Positions 12,791 to 25,300 of a stretch of DNA of 64,000 nucleotides are shown here, piece by piece. The number at the start of each line of letters is the position of its first letter. Within the stretch, counting starts at the first letter, position 1. Position numbers and translations under genes: made by a program. The notes under the pieces were generated by a model that worked only from the letters and a program-made list of their open reading frames with translations, was not told where the DNA came from and searched no databases. Source of the DNA: Phorcus lineatus (lineage: Eukaryota > Mollusca > Gastropoda > Trochida > Trochidae); NCBI GenBank assembly GCA_921293015.1, contig OV121086.1, forward strand, positions 35,401,194 through 35,465,193, read 5' to 3'.

Positions 12791-13674
12791 TTCGAATGAT
12801 TTGGTTCAAATGGGAATGAACATAGTAAATCGATACTGACTTAGAGGCGGGTCTCGGGGTAATTGATAGCTTCAGTGATTTAACTGGGGCAATACCAATA
12901 CGGATCGAAATGGTCCATCATTACTGTAGATGTGCAGAGAACATGTATGCAGTGGTTTAATATGGGTAGGCCTATACAACTCCTTAAATTTATTCTGGAA
13001 AGGCACCTTTTCCACATAGATTCCAATTTCGTTGATTTTTATGTCGTCTATATGGAAATGTCTCATATAATGAATGAACAAATGGTATATCCATTAAAAT
13101 AATATTCATTTTTAAACTCTCCAAATGTTTGATGCATATAATATGAGAGCTAAGGACGGTATGAGCATCCATATCCGATTATATTTAACAATTTAAAAAA
13201 GACACAATATCAAAACACAAATAGCAGCCTACGATTGTGTCATGAAATGGCTCAAATATTTTTGTTGGCACCTAGTCATGAACATCACTTAACAAAGATA
13301 ATTATTGATTCACTTTTCCAGATTTCAAACGCAAATTTCAAAATAAATCTCCGATTGTGTCATAAAATGATTCTAATAATTATTTTTGTTCCTTTAATTT
13401 CCAAACCTTGTCAGGAACATCGGTAAACAAAAATATTGATTCCCTCATTAGTCCAGATTATAAACGCCGATTTCAAAATGAGTCTCGCGATATTTTTTAA
13501 CAATCGTGCCGATTAAGGATTTTTTACGGCAGTTTGTTCACGCTTTTTAAAAGATAAACTAGCCTAATCTTTCTGAAACTAACCAAAACCTAAAAATGGT
13601 TACAGTTATTTTATTCATGATTAACAATTTCGAGAGCTATACACATCGCGTTCTTCAGATAATCTCCATAAGTA
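12791..13674. other. intergenic, nothing recognised
   Basis: AT-rich sequence upstream of the left PLCXD promoter, with no supported feature. Confidence 0.5.
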
Positions 13675-13758
13675 TAGGGGAGAGCGGGGCAAAGCGCACC
13701 CCTTAAGGTTTTTTTTGCAATTTTGCCCCCATGGCGCGCTTTGCCCCGCTCTCCCCTA
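13675..13758. repeat. perfect 23-bp inverted repeat hairpin
   Basis: The arm 13675-13697 (core GGGGAGAGCGGGGCAAAG) is the exact reverse complement of 13736-13758, with a 38-nt spacer. It is GC-rich within AT-rich surroundings and would form a very stable hairpin. Probably the ends of a small MITE, immediately followed by a second inverted repeat (13776-13916). Confidence 0.85.
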
Positions 13759-13775
13759 CCACTTGAGGAAAACAG

Positions 13776-13965
13776 GGATATTTCATGGATGTACAACTTC
13801 TATATTTTCTCAATGGCGGCGTTTCGGTATGGATCCTTTTACCGTTCTCAAGCACATGGGAAATGATGGGTAGAGTAATTTGTGAAAATAAAGAAGTTGT
13901 ACATCCATAAAATATCCATGTCTTCCTTATACTAGCAACTTCTAGAATGCCACTCAAACAATATA
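13776..13965. mobile_element. inverted-repeat element, family B, copy 1
   Basis: Arms at about 13776-13809 and 13884-13916 are inverted copies around the motif agttgtacatccat. The segment reading acttctagaatgccact (about 13938-13954) and the block ccgaaacg (in reverse) recur in intron 2 of the large gene at 23123-23245, which identifies an interspersed family. Confidence 0.55.
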
Positions 13966-16900
13966 CAATGTGAGGCTATCTGTATTTGGATGTGAACTTG
14001 GGAATGATAAACCGACCAATTGTCCATATGAGGCGAATTGCTATCATTATATAATAAATAATCAGTTCAACCTTGAAAGAAAAATAAAATGGAAAGAATG
14101 GTTAACAACATAATATTTAACAACGCCTTATCAAACAAAATGCATTTGAACTATGTCGCCAAAAGTTTGGGTATATATATTTTTTATTTTTTACAGTCTA
14201 TTTTCTGCCAATGAAGGCTGTACTCACATATTATATTTCGAAAGGCATGTCAGCAAAATTTCCGAATTTTTTTAATTTCCCTGATCATTTAACCATAAGG
14301 ACAAATGATTTGCAGTTACATGTACCTCCTAGACGATCTTTCGTTAGGTTTCTTACTATATTATTTCAGTATATATAGATACCTGACTGTCCCGAACAGC
14401 ATAAAACATAAGTATTGTTGTCTATAGTGTTTGAAAACGTAGGACCTATCAAGTTACAGAACCTGAAAAATATTGCCAAAAGGTTTTTCTTTAGTTTTTT
14501 TATGTAGTGCAATATATTTGAAAAAATGGAGATTGCCCAGTTATAGTAGGAGCTTTTCTGACGAAATCGAACCAATAGTGCCACAGACAGCTCAGTGCTT
14601 TGTCCAATAAAGCAAGGGTTGTTTTGTGGAAACCGTCAGTGGTTATGGGGGTTTTACCAATTACTGATTTTCTTTCTTGTTTTTGTGTCTCCAGTCACAT
14701 ATCTAAGTCGCTAAATGTTGATTTCCACCTCTTCTAATTGCTCATTTCTTTTACACAAAAACCTTTTCGACTATGAATTTTTGCTGTTTTATAAGGCTTA
14801 CGTCGACTCTTTTTTTAAATTATAAACTAGATAAAAACTGAAGAGTTTTTTTTTTTAGACCTTAAGACATTGTTAAACTTTGAAAAACAAACTTTACTAT
14901 AAATAAGTTCATTTTCAATTGAATAACAAAAGTTTTTATCACGAGAGTCGTTGAAAAGCAGGTGTTTCAATATGTTTTTTCCAGGCGTATAATTGTGTAG
15001 ACCGGCCTGTAAAATAACGTAACGTAAACACCATTACCAGAACAATCACATTGAAACGAAATGAAGTGATATCTAACAACTTCCATGCCTTGTCAGATGC
15101 GTTTATGAGTATGAATATGGTGGATTATCCTACGTATATTTACGGATAAAATAAAGTACTGGCATGCGGCAATAAACTATAACTTCGATGAATGTAAATT
15201 TCCTGTCACCAGATTGAAATAACTCACGCAGTTCACAAGTGTCAGAGGTGAAACTGAGTGTTGAATTGGACGCTACCGTAAAAAAAATCAGAAAAAAATC
15301 CCCCTTTCCATTGTTTACTCATTTACCTCCCAAAAACAACTCAAAGAAATCTGCTTATAGTGCGACCTTTCCTGTGATTTTATGAGCGCATCTTCTGGTA
15401 TCTATTTGTCATCACCACAAATCATATTTTTGCCACACAATGACATAATTTCAAATATGAATTTATTTTTATCCCCGCGAATTTTTAGGAGCCTTTTATA
15501 CAGTCTAAATCACAATTCAGCAAGTCTAGACTTCACTGATAAGACCAAGACGTTGACGAAGAAAATAGTTTCATTGTTTTACAAATATAAATGATAGATT
15601 AAATCTACATCTTGTTGATGAAAGTAGATAAATCAAACTAATTATATTGTTTGTAAACATCAATCTTGTCCATTATTCGCTATTTCATTTGTTTTTTTTA
15701 TTGATTATATTAGTGTAAAAGTGTCTATGTATTGCCAGCGAATGAATACCAGACCGCTAAAACAGGATACGTTATGAGAAGTGACTTCTATTGTAAATGT
15801 TGGTAAGCCAATTCTATTTGCGGTTAACTCGATACTTCTCATGGGATCAGTGCCAGATTGTTTGTGATTTTACAAGCGCATCTGTCACTTCACGTTTCCA
15901 TTTGCTGATATGATGAGAATTCAACACATGTGTCTTTTTAAAACGTTTTAAGATAGTTGGGTTATACAATGTGAGATTCTTTAATCTAACTCTAACAAGT
16001 TTGTAAGGCTCAAGACAAAAGTGTGGAAACTTCTATCAGTAGACATAATCCAACTGTCCCCATTTGACTGCTATTAGGATTGGCTTCGTGTTCAGTTGAG
16101 AGCTAAGGTGTCAGGCTATTGTTATGTTATATATGATTTAGTATAAACCATTTTCATTTACTTGCATCTATATTTGATTTTTTTTTAAAAAGGGGGGGGG
16201 GGGGGGGGGGTCCGGACCCCCTGTGCATAGGAAATTGCAGTTTTTGCACACAATGTTTTGCTCCCAGGAGGGGTTTAAGTTCTGAGAGGGCCTCATCTAG
16301 AGGTTGTGCCAGAGCTTATCATCAGACTCTTATTGATTGTGTTATACAAAGTATCTGGTTGCAAAACTTTTTTTTAATTATTTGTTCCCATAGATACAGT
16401 ATGTAACATTGAATTCATAAATATATGTAAGTCAGTGGATATCTAACTTACAGTAGCCTTGGAACAACGTTTTCCAGCAAATGTAATTTCTTGGCTTAAT
16501 GAATGAATATTGGGAATAATGGAAGCCATTTGTTTTCAAAAGTATCCATTTTATTATTCCTTTTGGATATGTATTTTTAAACAATGAAAATGTTTTTCAA
16601 AACCTTTAGAAAATTATGTACGTTTGGTGTTATTTTCTTTAAAGTACATTGATAAATATACTTTTTGGCAGATGGATAATGGATAATCGACAAAGATCTC
16701 AAACCAAATCATTGTTTTTGTTATTTCAAATGTCTTTATGTTTTGGGTAATACAAAATTGCAAAACTTTATTACTACACATGAACATGTTGTTAAGCTTT
16801 CAAAGAACATAGAGTTTAATTTTTATCTTGAACATAAAGATTTAGAAAGGAAAACGACGAACGGGTAAAGAATATAGATTTGATGTTGGTCATTCAGAAA

Positions 16901-17010
16901 TACACAACTTTTACCAACTTGTGTAAGTGACACTTTAAAAAGACAGTTCCATTCCATCGATAATGGAATTTAAAACGACTACCTTGGAGCATACTCCTCT
17001 CGTGTTCTCT
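13966..17010. other. intergenic, little recognised
   Basis: AT-rich. About 50 bases at 15490-15540 match part of the repeat family at 24470-24625 and 48637-48790. A homopolymer G run lies at 16192-16210. No gene supported. Confidence 0.5.
16192..16221. repeat. G19 tract fused to a 16-bp palindrome
   Basis: Nineteen consecutive G residues run into GGGGGTCCGGACCCCC, a perfect palindrome. The run could form a G-quadruplex or a GC hairpin and is prone to assembly error. Confidence 0.85.
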
Positions 17011-17490
17011 TAAAGAGCCACTCCGTGAGTTGTTGGAGTCATATATGCCAACCTTAATCAATGGTGTCGTTTGATCGCGAAGTATCGACTGTTACCAAAG
17101 AGAAACATTTTAAAGCCAAATGGGTTTTTTACAGTGACAATATGAAGGTAAAACGTCACAATTATGATCGAAACCTGGACAGTTGCGCGCGTCAAAGAGT
17201 CAAACGTAATTTGGAGACTTATCTAAAAAAAAAGCCAGGAGGGCAGTTAGGAGTTGACAGTGTTTGTTAGGTTATATACCTAGTATATTGTATATAAAAG
17301 TATATTGGACGTGATATCTACACCTCTGTGCATTTATAAGGTTGTTTTTAGATTTTCATGGAAAACCAGTATTTGTCATATATATGTCTTTTGGACATGA
17401 AAAGCTTTGATTTTATATCACCACATATGACATTTAGGTTCGTATCAAAGGTAAATAATATGTTATGAAAATCACGGAGTGGCTCTTTAT
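17011..17490. mobile_element. MITE, family C, 17-18-bp inverted ends
   Basis: The left end TAAAGAGCCACTCCGTGA and the reverse complement of the right end (17472-17490) match almost perfectly, with TA at both borders as for Tc1/mariner-type insertions. The interior (about 17160-17240) recurs, diverged, at 35020-35110. A 69-codon frame inside is probably chance. Confidence 0.6.
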
Positions 17491-19292
17491 AATATTTCTG
17501 TGGTCGAATCGTTGAGATTCACATCTTAAAATTATCATTATGCATTAACTTTTGAAAAATAGACATTATTTTATACTTTAAAATAACCTCTATGTAATCA
17601 TGACATACAGCAATGAAACATTTGAATTATATTTTCTAAATATCATATATTCAAGTGAATTTGTCTGTAAACATTAGTACAGAAAAATTTTCATTATAAA
17701 TACCAAAATCAGATGGGAAGCTTAATGAAAGTCTATGAATTCTCAACGTCGTAATTTGAATAAGATACGAAGAAGGTGTAAAGTGATGTAATCGGCTAAC
17801 CAAACGTTTCAGTAAGTGAGATTAAATGTAAGGCCTGAAAGAAACAGTTTTAACATATAACTTTCAATAGCAAAGTCTTTCTGCAGACCACTTCCTAATA
17901 AATAAAACTTTCGCTCAGTCTGTCATAAATTACTTCGTAATACACGCTTTTCAAAACCTATCTAATATATTCTTCTTTTGTTTATCAAATTACTAATATT
18001 ACTTAAAGTATTATATTGAATGACATGATATCTATGGGGTTGTTAAAATAGATGTTTCAGAGTAAACCACGTACATACACATAAACCAATCTTATAAAAT
18101 GTACATGAAAACCAAATCTACCAAAAAATCAACAACAAAACATAAACTAAAACGTTGTGACCAAACTTGAAATTTTATTATTTTCTCAAAACGTTTTTTT
18201 GAAAATTCCAAAATTCCCTCTGTAACTAAAAAATAAATAATCGTATTTACCAACTTCCACATCTTTAAAACAACGCAACTGCATAATGATAATCTGAGAT
18301 AAACTAGCGAGTAAATTTTTTTTTATATCGTCGGATTTATTTTCAATAATTTTGCTATTGAAAAGATGCCTCAACAGGCTAATTTCATTGAGCGTATCAG
18401 GCAAAATCCATACATGTTTTAATCAAATATTGTATTTCAAAACTTATAAAATGTATATACATTGTTGAAAGAAGTTCCGGCCGCCGGCCAGTAACTGGTG
18501 ACAAGAAAACTTGATATGTTCTCAATCTTCATAAGAAGTTTATTTCACTTATAAATCCCGATTAAACACTAAATCCCAATTCATATCAGTTAAAAATTCC
18601 ATATCCGTAACTAAGTTTTCCAGTGTAGTGGTATACATGTTGACACCAACTCAACACATGTTAACACCAACTCAACACTTGTCAAATTTCTGCAATTTCT
18701 GACCTGAAATGAACTTGAATGACTTCCCAATATCAGACTCTCAGAATAGAATAGAATAGAATGTTCCTATAGAACGATGATTCTGCACATGACCCAGTGG
18801 ACATATGTTGGTTCCCGACTCTATCTGGTTTACCGGCGTTACGTGGCAGGTCTTTTGAACCTAACTTTCAACCGGGTATGGAACACTTTTCATTATTGCA
18901 TGAATAGTTCGTAGAAATTAAATTTTAGATCACTATTTTAACTGACCAATTGTTTACATTAGAAGTAATCAATTGAATGTGTAGACATTTTGTTGTTAAA
19001 AATCTTAAATACTTCAATATTAACTTTTATTTAAATTTGAAACGGAGAATACTTGAATTTTGAACAAAGGCGAACGACACATACTTTCTAATCATTAACA
19101 GTGCAAAGGTTTTTAGTTAAAGAATTTCATAAAATTTTGCTAACAAAAGAAAGTGTTTAAATAAATTTTAGGTTTGGCATAACTTTGATAGGTTAAACCT
19201 CTTTTATAAATCTATTGATATTACTTTAAAGAGTAAGTTAACATTATACATTAATATTTTCTTCTTTTTCTGTCTTAAATATTTATAGAACT
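17491..19292. other. upstream region of the MAM/EGF gene
   Basis: AT-rich, with no other gene seen. A short AATAG microsatellite occurs near 18735-18755 and a GC patch (ccggccgccggcc) near 18479-18491. The promoter and any 5' untranslated exon of the gene should lie here or further left, but I cannot place them. Confidence 0.4.
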
Positions 19293-19347
19293 ATGTGGAT
19301 CATTTGTACAGTGGCGTTAATCGCCACATGGGCAATATTTGGAGAAG
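19293..19347 (+). CDS. MAM/EGF gene exon 1: signal peptide
   Basis: Begins at ATG 19293 and encodes [18 protein letters not shown], a short hydrophobic leader, ending in phase 1 at GAAG|gtaaga. A signal sequence on its own exon that joins in phase 1 to the first MAM exon is typical of exon-shuffled extracellular proteins. Cleavage is likely just after the FGEA junction. Confidence 0.75.
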
Positions 19348-22300
19348 GTAAGATTGATGTTTGAAACTTTATCAAGTTTATGATGCATATGTTTATATAT
19401 CACTAACCATATCCTAAAAAGGTAACTTACTCATGCTTTTAAAGTGAAACTTTTATAGGATATACGCGGAAGATGAATTCAGGAGGAGATATTCAGTTGT
19501 CGTGCAAGAAGATAAAATGAATCTGCTAAATTCCAACAAGTTGAAGTATCGGGATAACTGTAAAATCATAGTATGGTCAATACTTTTCTTAATGCATATG
19601 CACAATCTTTAAATATACTACAGATATTTAAACGCATTATATAACATTATATACTTCCGGCCTTTAAAAATCCACTTTACCACCTGAATACGTAAATATT
19701 TGTTAAATAACTTACGAGGTAGATTACTTGAATGAGGTTAGTCAGTAATATCGAGAGATATGCAATATCTGTGCATTCGTTGTGTTTACGAAATATTGGC
19801 GTGCACTAGTGCGTTTAACGTTTTCATTGTTGATTGCAGGTAAATTGTAAAAAATGTTTAGTATTTTATTGCATTGATAGAAAGTTTAAGTGAATGCATA
19901 AGTCCTCGTAAACCTTAAAATAGCCCATTTAAACCGTAAAAGCGTACACTAGTGCCTTTAATGAATAGCACAATGAGTTTTTAGAGCATTGTGCTCGCAT
20001 GGCTTTGCTGATAATGTTTAAAGCAAAAATATAGGGATTTATTATTCTGATAAAAATATACATATTGAAAAATATATACTTGTACATATACTTCGTTAGT
20101 GCATGAAGTTCTATCATCATTCCTATATAGACAAGGTCAGCTATGAAAATGGTTCATTTTTTAAATAATCCAAAGAATGTTCGCTACTTAATGGAATGAC
20201 AAAAATACACAAGGATTTATAAACATAACGAAAGTGAATGTGGAATGACATATAGTAGCATTACATGTATATGAGGACATGAGGTTAAACTGTGTTAATA
20301 TTTATGTTGCTTTAATTATACACATTTTTAATTTTGATTTTGATATTGATTTAAACATTCCAAAAGCAAATATGGAAATTAAACAAACCCCTTGATTTTG
20401 TGCACAATGCATGTTTTATTTTAAAACTGGAATGGGTTTATGAAAATTATCTTTACCTTTTGATATCATTTTTAGTACAAAAATGAAACAAAGTGAACTT
20501 GTTTTATATAAATATTTGGTTGGTTTCAATATATAATAAATTAAACTACGATTATAGTCTATTGTCTAGGTAATTCATGATTGCTTAAAGAACACTAATG
20601 GAGTTGTAGGAGTCACTCACAAATGACAAATCTTGTAATTGTGTCGGTCAAGAAGTACTGAAGGTTGCGAAAAAGTTTATTTAGATGCTAATAGGTTCAG
20701 CAGAGTGTTCCTTTAAAGGTACAGAGCCTCGATGATAATCAAATGACGAATTTATGCAAAACGAATTTATGCAAGGTAAAAGATCATATTTTAATTGATA
20801 GTGTTTGAAACGCTATTAAATTAACTACAATGTAGAAATGACGTAAATATAGATGGTGTAGTTTCGACCTTGCACATATCAAGGTTCGGTTTGATTTTCG
20901 TTAAAAACTGAAATATTATTGACATTTTAGGATGAATATTGAGATGGTTTGAATGGATGTCATTTTGACAAGTAATGAAACTAAAATTAAAAAAATTATA
21001 TAAAAAACTGCCTCGTTAGATATAATATAGATACATGTATTTTAGTTGAGTAGTTCTTAATGAGAGCAAGTTTCTGCAATACTGTTGCAAATTTCATTAA
21101 TTTAAGTTCAATTACAACTTTTAATTATAAACGGTAGAACGAAGTTTGAAAAGACCAATAGTATCATGTCACTTGTGTTATTCTTAATTTGTATTAAATA
21201 AAATAACTAAAATATACATGAATTTACTAATTTACTAGAGACTCAGTTCATGTTAAAAAGTCGTATGACAATTACTCGAAATGAAAATCGAGCACGGTCT
21301 TAAAATATGGATTTTGATAACAGATTACCCCCGATTAACATGTATGCTAGAGTAAAGGCCAGCTGAACACTTAATAGAAATCTTTCATTTTTTGCTATAG
21401 ATAGCTTTCACACACAAACAACAACGTTTCGTTGAGTGATTTGCATGCGCCAACCGTAGTATACAGCATTGTTTCGGATATATAAAAGTATATGACTTCC
21501 ACTTTCATATTGCCACTTTACAGCACAGGCCCTCGGATCATTAAAAAAAAAATATTAAAAATTAAAATTTTTTTTTTTAGAACACCCCCTGATTAGAATT
21601 GTTCCTCTGTTAATAGTATATGGAAAGGCCAGACACTCCATTCGCCCCACCCGCTTTCTTGACCGAATGCTACAATAAATACGCACGCAATCAATATAAA
21701 ATCTATGCAGACATCTCTGCAGACATGATGTCAAATGATTTGCCTTTCTACTCCAACTCACATAAACAAATTAATGTTTGGGGTTATTTAATGAGGACGG
21801 CCGAAAGACGATTTCCACGCCCAACTTAATGCTGATGGGACAAATGGCCGCCCGTCACCTTGACCTTACGGGGTGTGTGGCCGCAGCGACAGATCTCATT
21901 GGTTGCAAGAACGGAGAATTAGAGTTATCTGTTCCTAGCTTTGCATCAAACCAATGAGATCTGTCGCTGCGGCCACACACCCCGTAAGGTCAAGGTGACG
22001 GGCGGCCATTTGTCCCATCAGCATTAAGTTGGGCGTGGAAATCGTCTTTCGGCCGTCCTCATTAAATAACCCCAAACATTAATTTGTTTATGTGAGTTGG
22101 AGTAGAAAGGCAAATCATTTGACATCATGTCTGCATAGATTTTATATTGATTGCGTGCGTATTTATTGTAGCATTCTGTCAAGAAAGCGGGTGGGGGCGA
22201 ATGGAGTGTCTGGCCTTTCCATATACTATTAACAGAGGAACAATTCTAATTAGGGGGTGTTCTCAAAAAAAAAAATTTTAATTTTTAATATTTTTTTTTA

Positions 22301-25300
22301 ATGATCCAAGGGCCTGTGCTTTACAGTACCGATTAGTGTTAAAACTGCATTTTTCTACAAATATATACATATTATATTGTTCAAACTTTATCACTTTCTT
22401 TTTATAACAGAGACAGTAGTACTAGTTCCAAAGTACTTTTATACTAATTGCTCCAAACCTGGTATACAAAAGATGAAGCTTATCTATGATTTAGATATTT
22501 TTATCTCGCGATTGCGAGAAACCAACAAAACGCCTTGTGTATTTTTCAGCTGTCAAAAAGGCTAAAATAGACTGTGATTTTGAAACACCTGACATCTGCG
22601 GTTACACGGTGGAGAAAAACAACACCCCAGGGCTGTTCGACGTCATGGAGTGGCGCCGTGGAGAAGCGGTAGAAAAAATGAAGTATTACAACATTAAACT
22701 TCTGACATTTGGTCCTGATGAGGACCACACTAACGAAGCGACAGACGGTAAGAACTGATTGTACCCATCCAACGAGGGCCAAAAGTAATGTTTTCAATGA
22801 TTTTTATAAACGAAAATGTCATAAAACTTAATTTAAACTTGCCGAAACGGGCACCAACATGTAGGTCATACTTATTTTATATTCAAAGGTTGTAACGCAA
22901 ACAACAATGGTCAAGCAGATGCGTAAAGGATATAAAACAATGTATAAGTGCAATTCAGAAACAACAACAGAAACAAAACATCTCTCACTCTAGTGATGTA
23001 TTTATCCCATTTGATTATGTATACTCTATCTTAATTGTTATTGTAATCTCATTGTTAATCTCCAATTGTTGTTTCTGTAAACACATCTATATATACATCC
23101 ATACATCTTGTTGTCCATATTCTTGAAAACGGTAAAAGGAACTATACCGAAACGTCGCAAATCTGTTAATAAAGAAGTTGAATATCCATAAAAATAGTGT
23201 ACTTCATTACAACTACAACTTCTAGAATGCCACTAAAATAGTTTATATGTATTAACTGAACTGAAGGCATGTTCTTCCTAGTGTACGAAAGTTGTCATTG
23301 CAGGTAACTTTATGTATGCGGTGAGACCCATAAACCCAAACACCATTACTACCCTGGTGTCACCGATCGCAAGTGGACGCATCTGCTACTTCGAATTCTT
23401 CTACCACATGGGATCATCAAGTCTGAACACCATGACGGCATATGTCATCAAATACGGAGACCGAATCAAGCTGTGGTCAGCAAGTGGTCAACACGGAATG
23501 GACTGGAACAGAGCATTGATCGACATTGAAAAGTACACCGAGTTTGGAACTTATCAGGTAATTGGTTACCTTCTGAAGAATGGATCATTTACGTGTTGAA
23601 CCAAAGTCATCCGACTACCAACACTTTTATTTTCATAATGCACTTTGAGACCTGAAACCCCATGCACCTCTAAAGAAACCTTTCTTTTCAATTACTGCAC
23701 CACATAATGTAGCCAAAGCATTGCCCTTTAACAAGTTTGTCTCATTATGTGCAAATTTTCAATACTTTGTCCACAGCGACGATTTAAATTTAGCGATTAT
23801 TTAAAAATCGCAAACTTCAGGGGCAGATAACACTAAAAACCTAACCGTCGAATTTCATGATTTTTGCATGAGAGTTCGACATGATCAAGGTCTTTATATG
23901 TCAATTATATGTCAATTAAGTGCGTTATCTAGAGTTAGATTGCACAAAGTTGAAGGAAAACACACTCTATCGTGATGAAAATCACCCTACCCTCCCCCAC
24001 GCCCCACCCCCCTCTTCTTTTTAAACCCAATACAGGACGTGCGAGGAAGTACTGCATTGCTCTTGTAGTAGGATTCATCATGTGCCTTAGCAAAGGAAAA
24101 GTTGAAGGAAAACACACTTTCTGTCAAGATATTTGACATGACCAATCGCAGGTAAATGCGCTTGTGTATGTGTGAAAAGGCAAAAGTTGAAAGAAATACT
24201 CTCTGATACCCTGAAATTAAAAATTTTGTTAATCACGTAATTGACAGTCGACAGAAGGCCAAACTTGTACGACGACGAACATATTATGGTCAGCGTGTGT
24301 GCGATGACCAACTATATTAACGTGCGTCGAAGCGTGTTAAGTTCGCATCAGGGGGGCAGGAAAAAGAATTTTAAAATAATGCTAGATTTGCCTGGCCCGC
24401 CTGACTGACATATCTCATGATTTTAAAAGAAAGAAGACCCCTGAGCTTAGACTAAAATTTAGTTTATGAAATATTTTATTAATTTACTGTTCCTTCATCC
24501 ATAATATTTTTTTCTTTGGGCTCCTAATGTCATATATGAAATTCAGCCAATCTAAACTTGCTGAATGTGACCCTAGACTGTATCAAAGGCTCCTTTTACA
24601 TACACAGTCATGATGCAGGACTATCCTGAGCTATATACTAGCATGTCAGGTACAATATTTCAGTGTGTTCAAACGACTCTTTACTCGTTAAACGAAACCA
24701 CCGGCCCTTTTGCAACTTTCAAAATTGGACTCCCTCCCCTAAAGATATCCCCTAACATTTTGCAGTTTTCGCTTTCTTTGCTAAGCTGGCAGCAAGCCAT
24801 GTAAACTGAGTAAACCTCGCTCTTTATTGCTACGAACTGAAGACGTACCAATTTTGGCTCAGAATAAGGCTAAAAGACTGCAGTACTAGTGTACTGAGAA
24901 GGTATCAAGAACGTAATTTTGACTTGGAAAAGCGCTAAATTTTCCCCAATTAGCCACTGGTGGTCATATCTGGCTGAATCCTGTTATTGTAGCTTGGGAC
25001 TTCACGTTATTCTTTATTTTTCCAGGTTGCCATTGAGGTCAATGAACCGGATGACGCATATTGGACCGTTGGCTATGCCGTTGATGACATCAAAGGAGTG
25101 GGTTGCAGTAAGTTGATTATTCAAATATATACAGTAAATCTATACAATAGATATGGTCTGATTTAATGTAACATAATATTACATTGGAAATTACAAAAGG
25201 CAAGAAAATATTTTTATTACAATAAATTGAAAATAACCCCTTGTTTTGTTCGTAGTTAACATTGTGAGACAAAAACTGTCGCATTTAAAAAATAAAAGTA

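Larger units (their letters stand above)
19348..22549 (+). other. intron 1 (3.2 kb) with two inverted-repeat elements
   Basis: Phase 1 intron, gtaaga..ttttcag. It holds a small TTAA-bordered MITE (20585-20716) and the 795-bp foldback (21524-22318). The rest is AT-rich and shows nothing else. Confidence 0.7.

Noticed and set aside
21555..21829. Two overlapping 68-69-codon frames on opposite strands
   Set aside because: They lie in the arms of the foldback element and are not conserved as coding in the opposite arm.
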